A stretch of DNA of 64,000 bases, from positions 20,161,691-20,225,690 of the forward strand of contig OZ023185.1 of NCBI GenBank assembly GCA_963995505.1. Reading direction: 5' to 3'. Made by a program: the position numbers and the translations under genes. The notes under the pieces are model-generated. The model saw only the letters and a list, made by a program, of their open reading frames with translations. It was not told the DNA's origin and searched no databases. Shown piece after piece: positions 32,631-43,412 of the stretch; positions within the stretch are counted from its first letter, which is position 1; each line of letters opens with the position of its first letter. This DNA is from Hypericum androsaemum (Eukaryota > Streptophyta > Magnoliopsida > Malpighiales > Hypericaceae).

Positions 32631-34097
32631 ATGCTGGTCTCCTTCTTGAATGGGTTTCTGGTGGGAAGTCGTCGGATTCTCGTCGCCCTCTCCAAGTTTC
32701 GGCGAGGCTCGAAAAAGGAAGGTGCCAAACCCGAGAGAGCGCCAGTAGCGAGGAAAGCGACTTCATCTGTTGCCTGGGTTAGAAAGGATCAATCTTTCGC
32801 TGCAATTCTCTCAACGGATCGTTCCGCCAACCCTCCAACTTCTCAGATCTGGCGCGGTGCCTCGGAAGAGTATGTCCCTCCAGATTCGACGGTTTCTTCT
32901 TGGTTGAACCGTAGTCTGGTGGCAGTTCTCCATGAATCTAAGCAGCTGCTGACCATCCATCAAGAGATCTCCAAACATGGGGTAAGTCACTTCCAGGTGA
33001 AAATCATTGGGGGAGATTCAATCTTGATAACTTTTTCCAGTGCGGTGGATATGCGATATTGGATGGAAATACTCAGCCCTCTCTTTAAAAGTTTAGCCCC
33101 TTGGTCTTGCTCTTACTCGCAATCATCTAGATGCGCTTGGATCTGTCTAGTTGGAATTCCTCTGCATGTGTGGACAGTTGATTTTTTTGATTGGCTTATT
33201 GCGCCCGTTGGCAAGATTATTATTGTTCATGATCAGACCCTTTATAAGAAGCGGATGGATACGGCTTTGGTTCTGGTCAACACTTCTCTAATGGAGGAAC
33301 TGCGATTGGTGAGGGAAATTAAAATCAAAGGGGTGACCTACAACATTAGAATCTCTGAAACTCAAGTCTTTGGTGAAGATGGGAGCAACATCTCTGGTAC
33401 TATTTTTGGTGGCTTCGACAACTCGATGAAACCAGCTTTTCAACCATCCTCAGTGGCTGGTATGCCCTCAACAATAAAAAATGTTGCAGGGTGCAGTGTA
33501 GACAAGCCTGAGCAGATAGTGGACACGAATATGCCTAGCGGCAACCTTCAAATTGTCTGTCGGCCTCTAATCCTTCTCGAGGACCGGGATATCAACAGGC
33601 GAGAGGTCCTCTCTTCCCCAGCCTACAGCCTGGTTGGTGAGCCCCAGGAGAAGTCCCCCTCGCAAGTGGCAGATATCCCACTTTCCACTTCTACGCTCTG
33701 CAATAAGACTTTCCTTATTGACGACATGGTAGGTGATGTGTGCCAACGAGGTAGACAGATTATTTCCTCAAGTCTCTCAGAAGATGCTCCCCATTCTCAA
33801 CCTCGTCTTATGCTGCGCTGCACCACAAGAAATAGGAAGCCCACTGCAAGAGCTTTATCTTATTCTCTACAAAAAAGAAATATCAATACGGAGCGCATTT
33901 TAATCAATGGACTTCTTGCTTCTATGTCATCTCCCCCAAAAGTGTTGGACCAAGATAAGTTAATGGAAGATAGAGGGCGGGCGGTCTGGAATATGTTCTT
34001 GAGTCTCGGCATTGAATGGGATGGAAAGGCGTCCACCATCATTGATGTGATCAAGCAAGCTGCTAAAGGGAGAAGGTGCTGGGGGTCTCCCCAATAA
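32631..34097 (+). CDS. LINE ORF1 protein (DUF4283), 488 aa
   Basis: An intact frame. The N-terminus is basic (RRILVALSKFRRGSKKEGAK). Residues about 85-245 form the DUF4283/RRM-like RNA-binding domain of plant L1 ORF1 proteins (WLNRSLVAVLHESKQL, YWMEILSPLF, CAWICLVGIPLHVWTVDFF). The rest is a Ser/Pro-rich linker ending in a conserved tail (AVWNMFLSLGIEWDG). ORF1 proteins coat LINE RNA during retrotransposition. No CCHC knuckle is obvious. Only 14 bp separate the start from the telomeric tract, so an N-terminal loss cannot be excluded. The tail is related to the fragment at 20440-20796. Confidence 0.85.
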   Translation: MLVSFLNGFLVGSRRILVALSKFRRGSKKEGAKPERAPVARKATSSVAWVRKDQSFAAILSTDRSANPPTSQIWRGASEEYVPPDSTVSSWLNRSLVAVLHESKQLLTIHQEISKHGVSHFQVKIIGGDSILITFSSAVDMRYWMEILSPLFKSLAPWSCSYSQSSRCAWICLVGIPLHVWTVDFFDWLIAPVGKIIIVHDQTLYKKRMDTALVLVNTSLMEELRLVREIKIKGVTYNIRISETQVFGEDGSNISGTIFGGFDNSMKPAFQPSSVAGMPSTIKNVAGCSVDKPEQIVDTNMPSGNLQIVCRPLILLEDRDINRREVLSSPAYSLVGEPQEKSPSQVADIPLSTSTLCNKTFLIDDMVGDVCQRGRQIISSSLSEDAPHSQPRLMLRCTTRNRKPTARALSYSLQKRNINTERILINGLLASMSSPPKVLDQDKLMEDRGRAVWNMFLSLGIEWDGKASTIIDVIKQAAKGRRCWGSPQ

Positions 34098-34154
34098 TCA
34101 ATGTATTTTTGCTGAGGAGGAAACTCCTCGGACAGGAGGAAGGAAACGAAGAGT

Positions 34155-37100
34155 TTGGTTAGATCGAAAAATATTGGTTTTCTTTTGCTTCAGGAGACGA
34201 AGATGGAATTGCCTTGCTTAAGCAGGGTTCGTAGTATGTGGCGGAGAGAGTCTTTCGGTTGGGATTTCATCCCATCTTCTGGTAATTCGGGAGGTCTTAT
34301 CTTAATTTGGAGCGAAGATTTCTTTTGCGCGAGTGCTTGTATAAAGAAAAGTAGATGGTTGGCTGTCAAGGGTAAGCTTGTGGAACATGACCTCTTTTGT
34401 TGTGTGGTTTCTGTTTATGGGCCTCATAATAACAGGGAACAAGAAGTGGTATGGGGAGAGATTAAGTGCTTTCTGGAGGATTCTAACTCTGAGGTTCTCA
34501 TTATTGGGGGCGATTTCAATGTTGTTAGTCAAGGAACTGAAAGGAAAAATCATAGCAATGATTACTCACAGTCCACTTATTATTTCAAGCATTTCATTGA
34601 TCAATGTGGCTTAATTGATCTGCCCCTTCATGGACGCAAGTATACTTGGAGAAGAGGCAATTCAGCAAGTCGGCTAGATCGATTTTTGGTTTCGGGAAGC
34701 TGGTGCCTCTCCTTCCCGAATCACACTCAATGGGCGTTACCCAAAGGTTGTTCTGATCATCATCCTGTCATTTTGAAGAATACTTCTCAGAATTGGGGTC
34801 CCAAACCTTTTCGTTTCATGAATTGTTGGCTTCAGGAACCTGATTTTCTTAAGTTGTGTAAAGGGTGGTGGGATGAGATGGATGCAGTAACCTTTGGCCC
34901 TCACAGGCTCATTTATAAATTAAAGGGACTAAAGCTAAAGCTGCAGGAGTGGAATAAAGTGCATTTTGGAAAGCTTGAGACCCGTTTAAGGGAAGTGAAA
35001 GATGAGATTGATAGGTTGGATGTGGAAGGGGAGGACATCCTCTTGACTGGGGTGGATCACGTAATAAGAGCAAATTTGAGGCATGAACTGATTTCCATTC
35101 AAAAGAAACTTGATTCCATGTGGCAGCAGAAGTCAAGGCTAAACTGGGGTCGCGGTGGTGATCGGAACTCCAAATTTTTCCATGCCACCACCTGCTTTAA
35201 TCGCGCAAGGAACTATATCGGGTCAATTAAACAGGAAGATAGACTGATCACGAAGGCAAGAGAGATTAAAACACACATCTTCAATCACTTTAAGCAAGTT
35301 TATAGCCATCAAAAGAAGTCTCGGCCCTCAATTGCTGCCAATATGTTCAAAAAGATTGATGATTCATCTTGTGCCGGGTTGGAAACTTTACCTACAGAAG
35401 CAGAGATTAAGGTTGCCGTGTGGAGTTGTGCGGGTGATAAAGCACCAGGTCCCGATGGTTTTAATTTTAAATTCATCAAGACTTCTTGGGATTTCATCAA
35501 AAAGGATATTTTTGCTTGTGTCATCCACTTCTTCAAGACTGGGAAATTACATTCAGTCGTGACCTCTTCATTCGTAGCCTTAGTACCAAAGAAGCTTGGA
35601 GTATCAAGTATGTCTAACTTCATGCCGATTAGCTTGATTGGGTGCATCTACAAGATCATATCTAAGCTACTCTCTTTGAGACTTAGACCAATTCTGAGCC
35701 AGGTGATTGGACTGGAGCAATCTGCTTTTCTTGCAGGGCGACAAATTACAGATTCAATTTTGATTGCTGGTGAAACTGTAGCTATGCTCAAACGTCTGAA
35801 GAGAGAGGGTGTTCTCATTAAATTGGATTTTGAGAAAGCTTTTGATTCGATAGATTGGGATTACATTGAAGAAGTTCAATTGGCAATGGGTTTTGGCACC
35901 AAATGGAGGGGTTGGATTAGAGAATGTATATCAACAGCTAAGATCTCAGTTCTCGTCAATGGCTCTCCCACTTCTCAATTCCAGTTGCAGCGCGGGCTTC
36001 GTCAAGGTGATTCTCTATCCCCTTTTCTTTTCATCATGGCAGCAGAAGGATTAAGCATCCTGGTTCGGCGTGCTCAAGAAGAGGGCTTCATTAAAGGTTT
36101 AAGAATACCAGGTTTACAGTGCAACCTAAATATATTACAATACGCAGATGATACCCTACTTTTCTCCGAGAAAAATGAAGAGAGCATTGAAAATCTGAAT
36201 TCGATTGTATCAATCTTTGGTTCAATCTCTGGGCTGAAGATTAATTCTTCTAAAACTTCAATGGTGGGAGTCAACATTGAAGATGCCTGGATGCAAAAAG
36301 CTGCAAATGTTTGGAATTGCAAATTGGAGCTATTGCCTTTAAAGTATTTAGGGCTTCCAATAGGTTGCAGCATGCGACAAATTGCAAATTGGAGACCAAT
36401 GTTGGAGGTAGTTGACAGTCGATTGGCCAAGTGGAAGGGGAATCTCTTGTCTCTCGGAGGACGATTAACACTGGTAAAGTCAGTTCTATCCTCGCTTCCT
36501 GTATACTACCTCTCCATCTTCAAGATGCCTGTTGGAGTGGCTAAACTACTCAACAAGAGACTCAGAACGTTTCTATGGTCGGGTAACCTCGATTTAAAAA
36601 AGTCCTCTTTGGTAAAATAGAGCCTGGTTTGCACACCAAAAGATTTCGGAGGTATGAGGGTGGCCGATTTAACTCTTTTGAATAACTCCTTACTTCTAAA
36701 ATGGCTGTGGCGTTTTCTCAAGAACTCTACCTCTCTTTGGGCAAGTTTTATCTCGGGATTGCAAGGTTTTACCCCTTCATCATCTTTCTCGTATCCGGTG
36801 GCTCATGGCAATAGTATTTGGGCTGATATATGTCGGGTTCCTATAGCCAACTCAATTCTTTTCAGCAATTTTCTAACTAGTTTAAAGCTGAAATTGGGTA
36901 CATGAGATTTAATTTATTTCTGGACAGATGTGTGGTTGTTTGACGGAACTCTTAGAGAGAGATTTCCAAGACTTTATCTGCTGTCAACTCAGAAATCGGC
37001 AAGAATCATTGACTGTGGTTACAGGGAACACTTGGGATGGAAATGGATATTGTCTTGGCGTAGAGCTTTACTTGCATGGGAAGAAGAGGAAGCGGTAGCC

Positions 37101-37781
37101 CTGATGCGATTGCTTAGGAATGCCATTCCAGGCGGGACAAGTCCGGATATGCTACAATGGCAATTTTTGGGGGAAGATGACTTCTCCATTTCTGCTCTAA
37201 AGATGAAATATTACTCTGGTTTACAAGAATTTCAACGCTGTCATTTTGCACCTCTAATTTGGACAGGTAAGATCCCGTTTAAAGTAGAATGCTTCATGTG
37301 GATTGCAATGAAAAGTAAGTTGCTCACTAGGGATGTCCTCATTCGAAGGCATAGATTGGATCCTTGGGACTCACTTTGTCCAATTTGTGGTGATATGGAT
37401 GAAACCATCGATCACTTGTTTCTCACATGCAGTTTTGCCAATTCAGTTTGGAATTATTTTGCTCGCAAAATTGGTGTATCTTGGTGTGGCAATTCTTCTT
37501 TCACAGCTTTTTTGGAGGATTGGATGGGACTCGTGCATGATAGGATAATCAAGAAGGTTTGGTTTGCACTCTTTGGGGCGATACTTTGGGGACTTTGGAA
37601 TATGAGAAATCGAGCGATATTTCAAGGCGAGCGGTGTAACAGGGAGCTTCTCATCCATGCTATTACTGGACAAGTCCAAGAATGGCTTACATGGTCAAAT
37701 TCTTTAGCAGATATTGGTCACCAATATTTAATTTTGTACATGGAATCTCTACGCGATAGGGGAGATTACCATTGTAATTAA
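34155..37781 (+). pseudogene. LINE ORF2: endonuclease, reverse transcriptase, zf-RVT; two stops
   Basis: One frame from about 34155 to 37781 is broken only by TAG 36618-36620 and TGA 36903-36905. Order: an AP-type endonuclease (LLLQETKME, IIGGDFNVVSQG, RLDRFLVSGSW, SDHHPVIL), then non-LTR reverse transcriptase (KAPGPDGFNFKFIK, IKLDFEKAFDSIDWDY, QRGLRQGDSLSPFLF, ILQYADDTLLF with catalytic YADD, GLKINSSKTSM), then the zf-RVT module (FKVECFMWIAMKSKLLTRD, CPICGD, DHLFLTC). The usual first 20 or so endonuclease residues (WNxRGLG) are not in frame; the sequence just upstream (34110-34150) has a TGA and looks mutated. Both internal stops could come from single transitions (TGG to TAG, CGA to TGA). 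Confidence 0.88.
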
Positions 37782-37855
37782 CTTGTTGCGTAGGATTGTA
37801 CTACTTCCTGTAACTATTTTGGGTTTAATATATTATTCTATCTACAAAAAAAAAA

Positions 37856-39327
37856 TCCAAGTTTGGGAACTGGTTGACCTACCTAAAGGACGTAGGGCAA
37901 TTGGGAATAAATAGATTCTCAAAATTAAGCATAAAGTAGACGGAAGTATCGAAAGGTACAAAGCTCGCTTAGTTACCCAAGTATTTAGACAACAGAAAGG
38001 AGTTGGCTATGAGGAGACTTTCGCTCATGTTGTTAGATTCACATCTATTAGGATTATTTTGGCTATCGTGGCAAATTTGAACCTTGAGCTGCATCAAATG
38101 GATGTTAAAACTGCTTTTCTCAATGGAGAACTGGATGAAGAGATCTATATGGTCCAGTCAGAGGGCTACATCTAAAAAGGCAGTGAACATATGATTTACA
38201 AATTGAAAAGATCAATTTATGGCCTTAAGCAGTCTTCTAGACAATGGTATATTCGTTTTCATAATACGATCATGCCGTATGACTTTAAAATGATAGACGA
38301 AGATCATTGTGTCTATATTAAGCGCTCAGGTAAGAAGTTCGTCATAATTACATTATATGTTGATGACATTCTAATAGCTGAAAATGACATGGGATATCTA
38401 ATCGAGCTTAAAGCTTGGTTCTCGTCCAACTTTGAAATGAAAGATATGGGAGAAGCTGATTACATACTCGGGGTTAAGATCACGAGGAATCGTTCGAAAA
38501 GACTATTGTCTCTTTCACAAGAGACCTATATCCGTAAAGTAGTAGAATGATTCAATTGTAATGATAGTAATCCCAAATATGTCCCAATTATCAAAGGTCA
38601 CCATCTCAATAAAGACATGTGTCCTAAAACAGCTCAGCAGGAGAGGGATATGATGAAAATTCTTTATGCTAATGCGGTTGGTTGTCTCATGTATGCAATG
38701 TTGTGTACAAGACCAGATATTTGCTATGATGTCGGGATAGCAAGCAGATACCAGTCTAATCCAGGTAATGCACATTGAAAAGTAGTCAAGAGAATTATAA
38801 AATACTTGAATACGACTGTAGAATACTCACTGTGTTATCAAGGTGAAGATCTGACATTGAGAGGTTACACCGATGCTGATTGGGGTGGTGATGTGGATGA
38901 GAAGAAATTCACATCAGGATATGTCTTCTTGCTTGGCGGGGGTGCTATTTCATGGAGTAGCAAGAAATAGACGTGCGTCTCCCTGTCAACTATGAAAGCT
39001 GAATATGTAGCTTCTGCAGCCGCTGTGCAAGAGGCAGTATGGTTGAAGAGATTCTTGAGCCATTTATTTCTAACCGACTCAAAAGAACCAGTGAGCTTAT
39101 TTTGCGATAATCAAGCGTCGATAGCTTTTGCTAAAGATCCTAGGTATCATAGCAGAGCAAAGCATATCGACATCAAATATCACTTTGTTAGGAATATGGT
39201 TGCGTGTAAGGAGGTGAGCATAAAACACATATCTACACAAGATATGGTCGCAAACCCAATGACCAAGGGTGTTGTTAGAGATGTGTTTGAGAAATATATC
39301 AGGTCTTTGAGTTTGCGAAGGTTTTAG
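37856..39327 (+). pseudogene. Copia C polyprotein, reverse transcriptase and RNase H
   Basis: Resumes with VWELVDLPKGRRAIGNKW. RT motifs follow: KTAFLNGELDEEIYMVQ, YKLKRSIYGLKQSSRQWY, and LYVDDILIA with catalytic YVDD. RNase H comes next: YTDADWGGDVDEKKFTSGY, LSTMKAEYVA, LFCDNQASIAFA, and NPMTKG near the end. In-frame stops sit at GYI-stop-KGS (about 38174), VVE-stop-FN (38548-38550), AH-stop-KVV (about 38776) and KK-stop-TCV (about 38968); most are explicable as C to T or G to A changes. It cannot encode a full polyprotein. Confidence 0.88.
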
Positions 39328-40463
39328 TATTTTTGCTCATATTGTAAAAAATTTGTTGTTCAATATAATGTTATTTTTAGCAATACGTATTGTGTGAATG
39401 TTATTTAGGGTAATATTTACTAATGCATGTCGGACAGAGAAGTAGCCCACTCACACGGGTGTTTACCTCAGTGAGAGTCATGGGTTGATTATTGATTGAG
39501 ATGAGATAATTTTTAGAACATTGTTAAATATCGAGTGCCTGTTCTAAAATATGAATGATGTCTTGCTTAACTACAAGAGCAGTCTTGTTAAAGCACAAGA
39601 TTATGTGTAAGTAATAGTTGGTACATTAAATGAGTTTTCAGAACTTATGAGATTATATGGAATCCAATGGTAAGAAATAGTTGCTACATTAAATGAGTTC
39701 TCAAAATTTATGGGATTATATGGAATCCAAAGGTAAGAAGTAAGTGAAACTTACCATAATTCTGTCTTGATAGCCTAAAGCAGTCTTTGTGTAGACTAAA
39801 GCTGTTGTGTGTAAACATCGAGGATGATGCTCTAATATGGTGTTATTTGCGAGAGACATGTGCTCCGTTAATAGAAAAGAACACCATAGCACATGAATTG
39901 TGTCATGTGTGCTCTACGACCAAAGGATGGGAAATAAATTTTATTATTTAGTAATTTCAGTTTCCCTGGTGTGAGACCAACTCCGAAAACTATGGTTTCC
40001 GGAAATCTACCCTTAAGATCCTAAATATATTTTGGAAGTATGATCCAGTACTGCTAGCTTGGAAAGTCTTTAAAGGGTCATATTTTGATTTGACCTGGCA
40101 AAGCTGACTGGAAAAGCAGGCTGGATCATGATGAAAAAAATATTGTTAGGGGAGAAGGTTCTCTATCGATCACATTCGAGAAGCTTCGTGGTTCACTGGT
40201 ACACCTATTGTATTGAGAGCAATACAATAGTGAACACGAATAGATTATTTCAGAAATCACATGTGAAAACAAAGAATGTGAGATGAGACCTAGGGTAAGA
40301 CATACTTTACGTAATGGAGGTATCGAGATGCTATCATTCAAGTGGCCGATATGTGCTATTGAGTTTAGCTACGTGCACTCGATGTGTGCTGGTCGCACGA
40401 AATATTTGCCTAACACGATAAGAGAGAATTTTGATTATGATCAATCATGTGTGAGTGGGAGAA
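39328..40463 (+). other. 3' non-coding region of copia C
   Basis: About 1.1 kb between the polyprotein stop and the 3' LTR. A 62-bp unit beginning GTAAG(T/A)AATAGTTG and ending TATGGAATCCAA is tandemly duplicated (about 39608-39735). A purine tract, GTGAGTGGGAGAA, closes the region. No separate gene is recognised. Confidence 0.6.
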
Positions 40464-40971
40464 TGTTGGTATTGGGTTTTATACCCATGATTATCAGCAA
40501 GCCCATGTGGTGGGCTTATGAGCCACCTCCATATTTTGGGTGGCAAATTTATGCCACATGGCTTCATACATGGGCAAGTTACCAATGATAGCCTTGCCAC
40601 ATGGAGACTTAATCACCATTTGGTGATGACAAGAGAAGATAATTTCTCCTCTTTAAATAGAGGAAGAAAAAGGTGAGAAGTTCACGGAGGTGAACTTAGA
40701 CACACATACAAAAAGATCAAATTATCAATTTGATCTTTGAATTCTCGATTAGACTCCGAGACAGATTAATTCGTGAAAATTGTTCTTACTTTGTTTATAC
40801 GTGGGTAAGAACCAATCAGTAACAAACCTTTGTTACGATCCTGTAGTTGATCTACGCTTCAACAAGTAAGTGTATTTACGATTTAACGAATTTATTTGTT
40901 AAATAATTTAACGTTAATTATTTTATAATTTCTTGATTATAGTATGTTATAATCACCTATAGGAATCATCA
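40464..40971 (+). repeat. 3' LTR of copia C, complete, 508 bp
   Basis: Starts TGTTGGTATTGGG directly after the purine tract, contains TTTAAATAGAGG as a likely TATA region (about 40651), ends ATCATCA, and is followed by the target duplication AGTGT. Confidence 0.88.
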
Positions 40972-41081
40972 AGTGTGCTTAATGATCCACTTATAAAAAA
41001 TACCCAAGAGGTCGATGAAGTAATATGGTTGTAATTTGATGGGGAAAAAATGCAGGACGAAGTTAAAATCGTGATATTTTT

Positions 41082-42046
41082 GAGTAATTTTTCAAAAGGG
41101 GGTTTATTTTCCCGACAATTCCCTGAATGGGGTTGTCAGGGGATATTTTCCTTGTCTGGGGTCGAGCCAGAAACTGCTCAGCGGGGAGCATTTTTCCTTC
41201 GCACGAAACCGCTGCCAGGGCGCGTTTTTTGTTTTGCCAAAAACCGCTTCACGGGGAGCGTTTTTTGGTTTGCCGGTGACAACACAAATTGGAAGTGGTT
41301 GCAGATTGAACCTTATCTTTTCTCTTCCTTAGTAATATTTGAAAAATAATTAACCAAGTGATATTCATTAAATTAGTTATACGAAGGACTCGGTGTATCT
41401 TAATTACTACTACTAATTATTATTTTGTTTGGGTTATTCCTTTTAATGGTTTGACATTTATTGTTTCTTTGTCAATAACGTGAGCAATCATTAAATACCA
41501 GGAAGCAGAACGGAAGTGGGTTTTGGTTTCTAGTATATTGGTCGGACTAATTCATATTCTTGAGAATTTTGAAATTTTACAAAAAAATTTAATAAATATT
41601 TAACACTGTTATATTTTTAAAAATTCAAACTCGATAATCCGTTAAATTAGAATATTTTTTTTACTATTTGATCTAAGTATTTTTTTCTATGAACGAAAAG
41701 TGGGTTGGCGTATAACGTTAAATATGGTGGGTCTATTTGGAGGGTTGTCCCTTGTAATTTATGCAATTTTTAAGACTACTTAATTACTTGCATATTGTAG
41801 CTTAAGATACGTATCAGCGGGATGTAATTAGTCTGAAATATCCAAAAACCGGCAAACCAAAAAATGCTCCCCGTGGAGCAGTTTTTGGCAAAACAAAAAA
41901 CACGATGTCCGGGCAGCGGTTTCGTGCGAAGGAAAAATGCTCTCCGCTGAGCAGTTTCTGGCTCGACCCCAGACAAAGAAAACATCTCCTGACAACCCCA
42001 TTCAAGGAATTGTCGGGGAAATAAACCTCATTTTAAAAAATTACCC
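41082..42046. mobile_element. MULE-type element with about 195-bp TIRs, 965 bp
   Basis: The left arm (41082 to about 41275) and right arm (about 41846-42046) are inverted copies of one another, beginning GAGTAATTTTT and GGGTAATTTTT. A perfect 9-bp duplication GATATTTTT flanks it (41073-41081 and 42047-42055). The arms are GC-rich and contain internal subrepeats around CGGGGAGC and GCGTTTTTTG; both read as the same open frame (SLSGVEPETAQR...), a by-product of the TIR, not a gene. The core (41276-41845) is AT-rich and non-coding. No transposase, so non-autonomous. Confidence 0.87.
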
Positions 42047-42055
42047 GATATTTTT

Positions 42056-43412
42056 TAAAAAAGACACCAAGTGTCAGGTGGTGACTGGTGACCAATAAAT
42101 GAACTCGCTGAAATTCCCAAATAATTGCATCCAGAAAATTTTTCTGTTCATTATTGATCAGTGAACCAATCACAACACTCGGGACCAAAAGAGTAGCCAA
42201 AGTATTGTCCCTGAAGAATCCCAGTTAATTGACATATTGGTTTTGACTAATTTTTTCTGATAAAAATCTTCATATTTCATGAGTAGATATTAGATTATTT
42301 ATCGTAGATGTTATAAAATTGTACTAGTAATAGAATAGCTGGTTTTCCAAAGGTATAGAAATATGGATAGATACGCCATGATAAATAAATAGAATAATTA
42401 AATAAAAGAACACATCGTACTATAAATTAGCGGATTGGCAAATAATATAATGAATAGATGCCGGTTTCATTGCCAGTGGTTTGTGATCAGTTTTTGTAAG
42501 GAGCTTTTATTTTATTTAGTAATATAATAATATGCAATCTACAACCGATTATTAAGTAATTTAAAATAAACATAGTTAACGTTTCACGCCAGATGATATC
42601 GAATTGAGCTCTGGAGTGTGATCGGAACCAATAATTTTCATGCGTAAATTTTTATCGTTGGTTTTAATAAATTTTTTCCCGGAGTCGTTGTGTACTTTGA
42701 CTCTCATAATGAACTCTCATTGAGTAGTGATTTATTATATAAGTAGATATGGTTATGTCTTTACATTCATTGCATTTTAGTTTCCTAACAATCCAATTAA
42801 TTAATTAATTAACATATTGGAAATATCACAGACACCATTAATTGGTCATCACAATTTCATTACCAATAATATTTTTTTAGGTTAGTCTAAATTTTGAGAC
42901 TCTAGACGATATTGAGTTTTATTTTTCCTCCACTCAAAATTTTATTATTTTCGTAAGGGACAAAAATTAACCCATAAAAAAAACGAGGCAGGAGTTATTA
43001 CCATTTTAACCACCTTGGTAAAGACGCTTTTAGTTTAACCTAATAGGAGAGAAGAAAGCAAGAAGAAATAAAATCTGCAGCGGGAGATCTCCAACCCAGA
43101 AACCAAACATAAGAGAAAGCTTCTAAGTTTCCTCCCTCTCCGATTAATTTATCTCTCCTCTAAGTTTCTTCTACTTGCTTCCCCTTTTAGATCTCCTAAA
43201 TTCCTTGTCTTTCCCATTATAACACCCAATTTAAAGTTGCCCATCATTTAAGCTAAATCCAATAGACGCAAGTTTCTGTTTCCTCAATTCAATATATGGT
43301 TTTCCTTTGATCGGAGAATATACCCATTTTATTCTCATTGGAGGCCAACCCAACCCAACCCAGCCCAGTTGGAGATTTTAGTTATAAAGGGAGATTTTTG
43401 TTTTATTTTTTC
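42056..43412. other. Intergenic and 5' region of the KMS1-like gene
   Basis: No gene or element seen in the left kilobase. The last 300 bp are pyrimidine-rich (CTTCCTCCCTCTCC around 43128) with a short AACCC/AGCCC run just before the ATG, and probably form the promoter and 5' UTR. No clear TATA box. Confidence 0.5.

Larger units (their letters stand above)
32617..37855 (+). mobile_element. L1-type LINE inserted in copia C
   Basis: About 5.2 kb with ORF1 (32631-34097), ORF2 (34155-37781, two stops), a 60-bp 3' UTR and a 10-A tail (37846-37855). Only 14 bp precede ORF1, so the 5' UTR/promoter is missing. The flanks show no target duplication: copia reads GATGGCT on the left and CAAGTTTGGG on the right, and some 15-20 bp of the polyprotein that should link them are absent. 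The 5' junction carries the telomeric tract. Confidence 0.92.
31406..40971 (+). mobile_element. Copia element C, internally deleted and split by a LINE
   Basis: Both LTRs begin TGTTGGTATTGGG, and the 5-bp duplication AGTGT flanks the whole (31401-31405 and 40972-40976), so this is one insertion. Order: 5' LTR truncated at its right end (31406-31880), a filler of about 30 bp, the integrase C-terminus fused directly to it (about 31912), the linker to RT (to 32576), a telomeric tract and LINE (32577-37855), RT and RNase H (37856-39327), about 1.1 kb non-coding, a purine tract (about 40450-40463) and the 3' LTR (40464-40971). PBS, gag, protease and most of integrase are deleted. The LTRs differ at roughly 30 of 480 sites by hand count, so the insertion is not recent. 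Confidence 0.88.

Noticed and set aside
41087..41270. A protein-like frame SLSGVEPETAQR... found on both strands
   Set aside because: It is the TIR of a 965-bp MULE-type element; the two occurrences are the inverted arms, so it is not listed as a gene.
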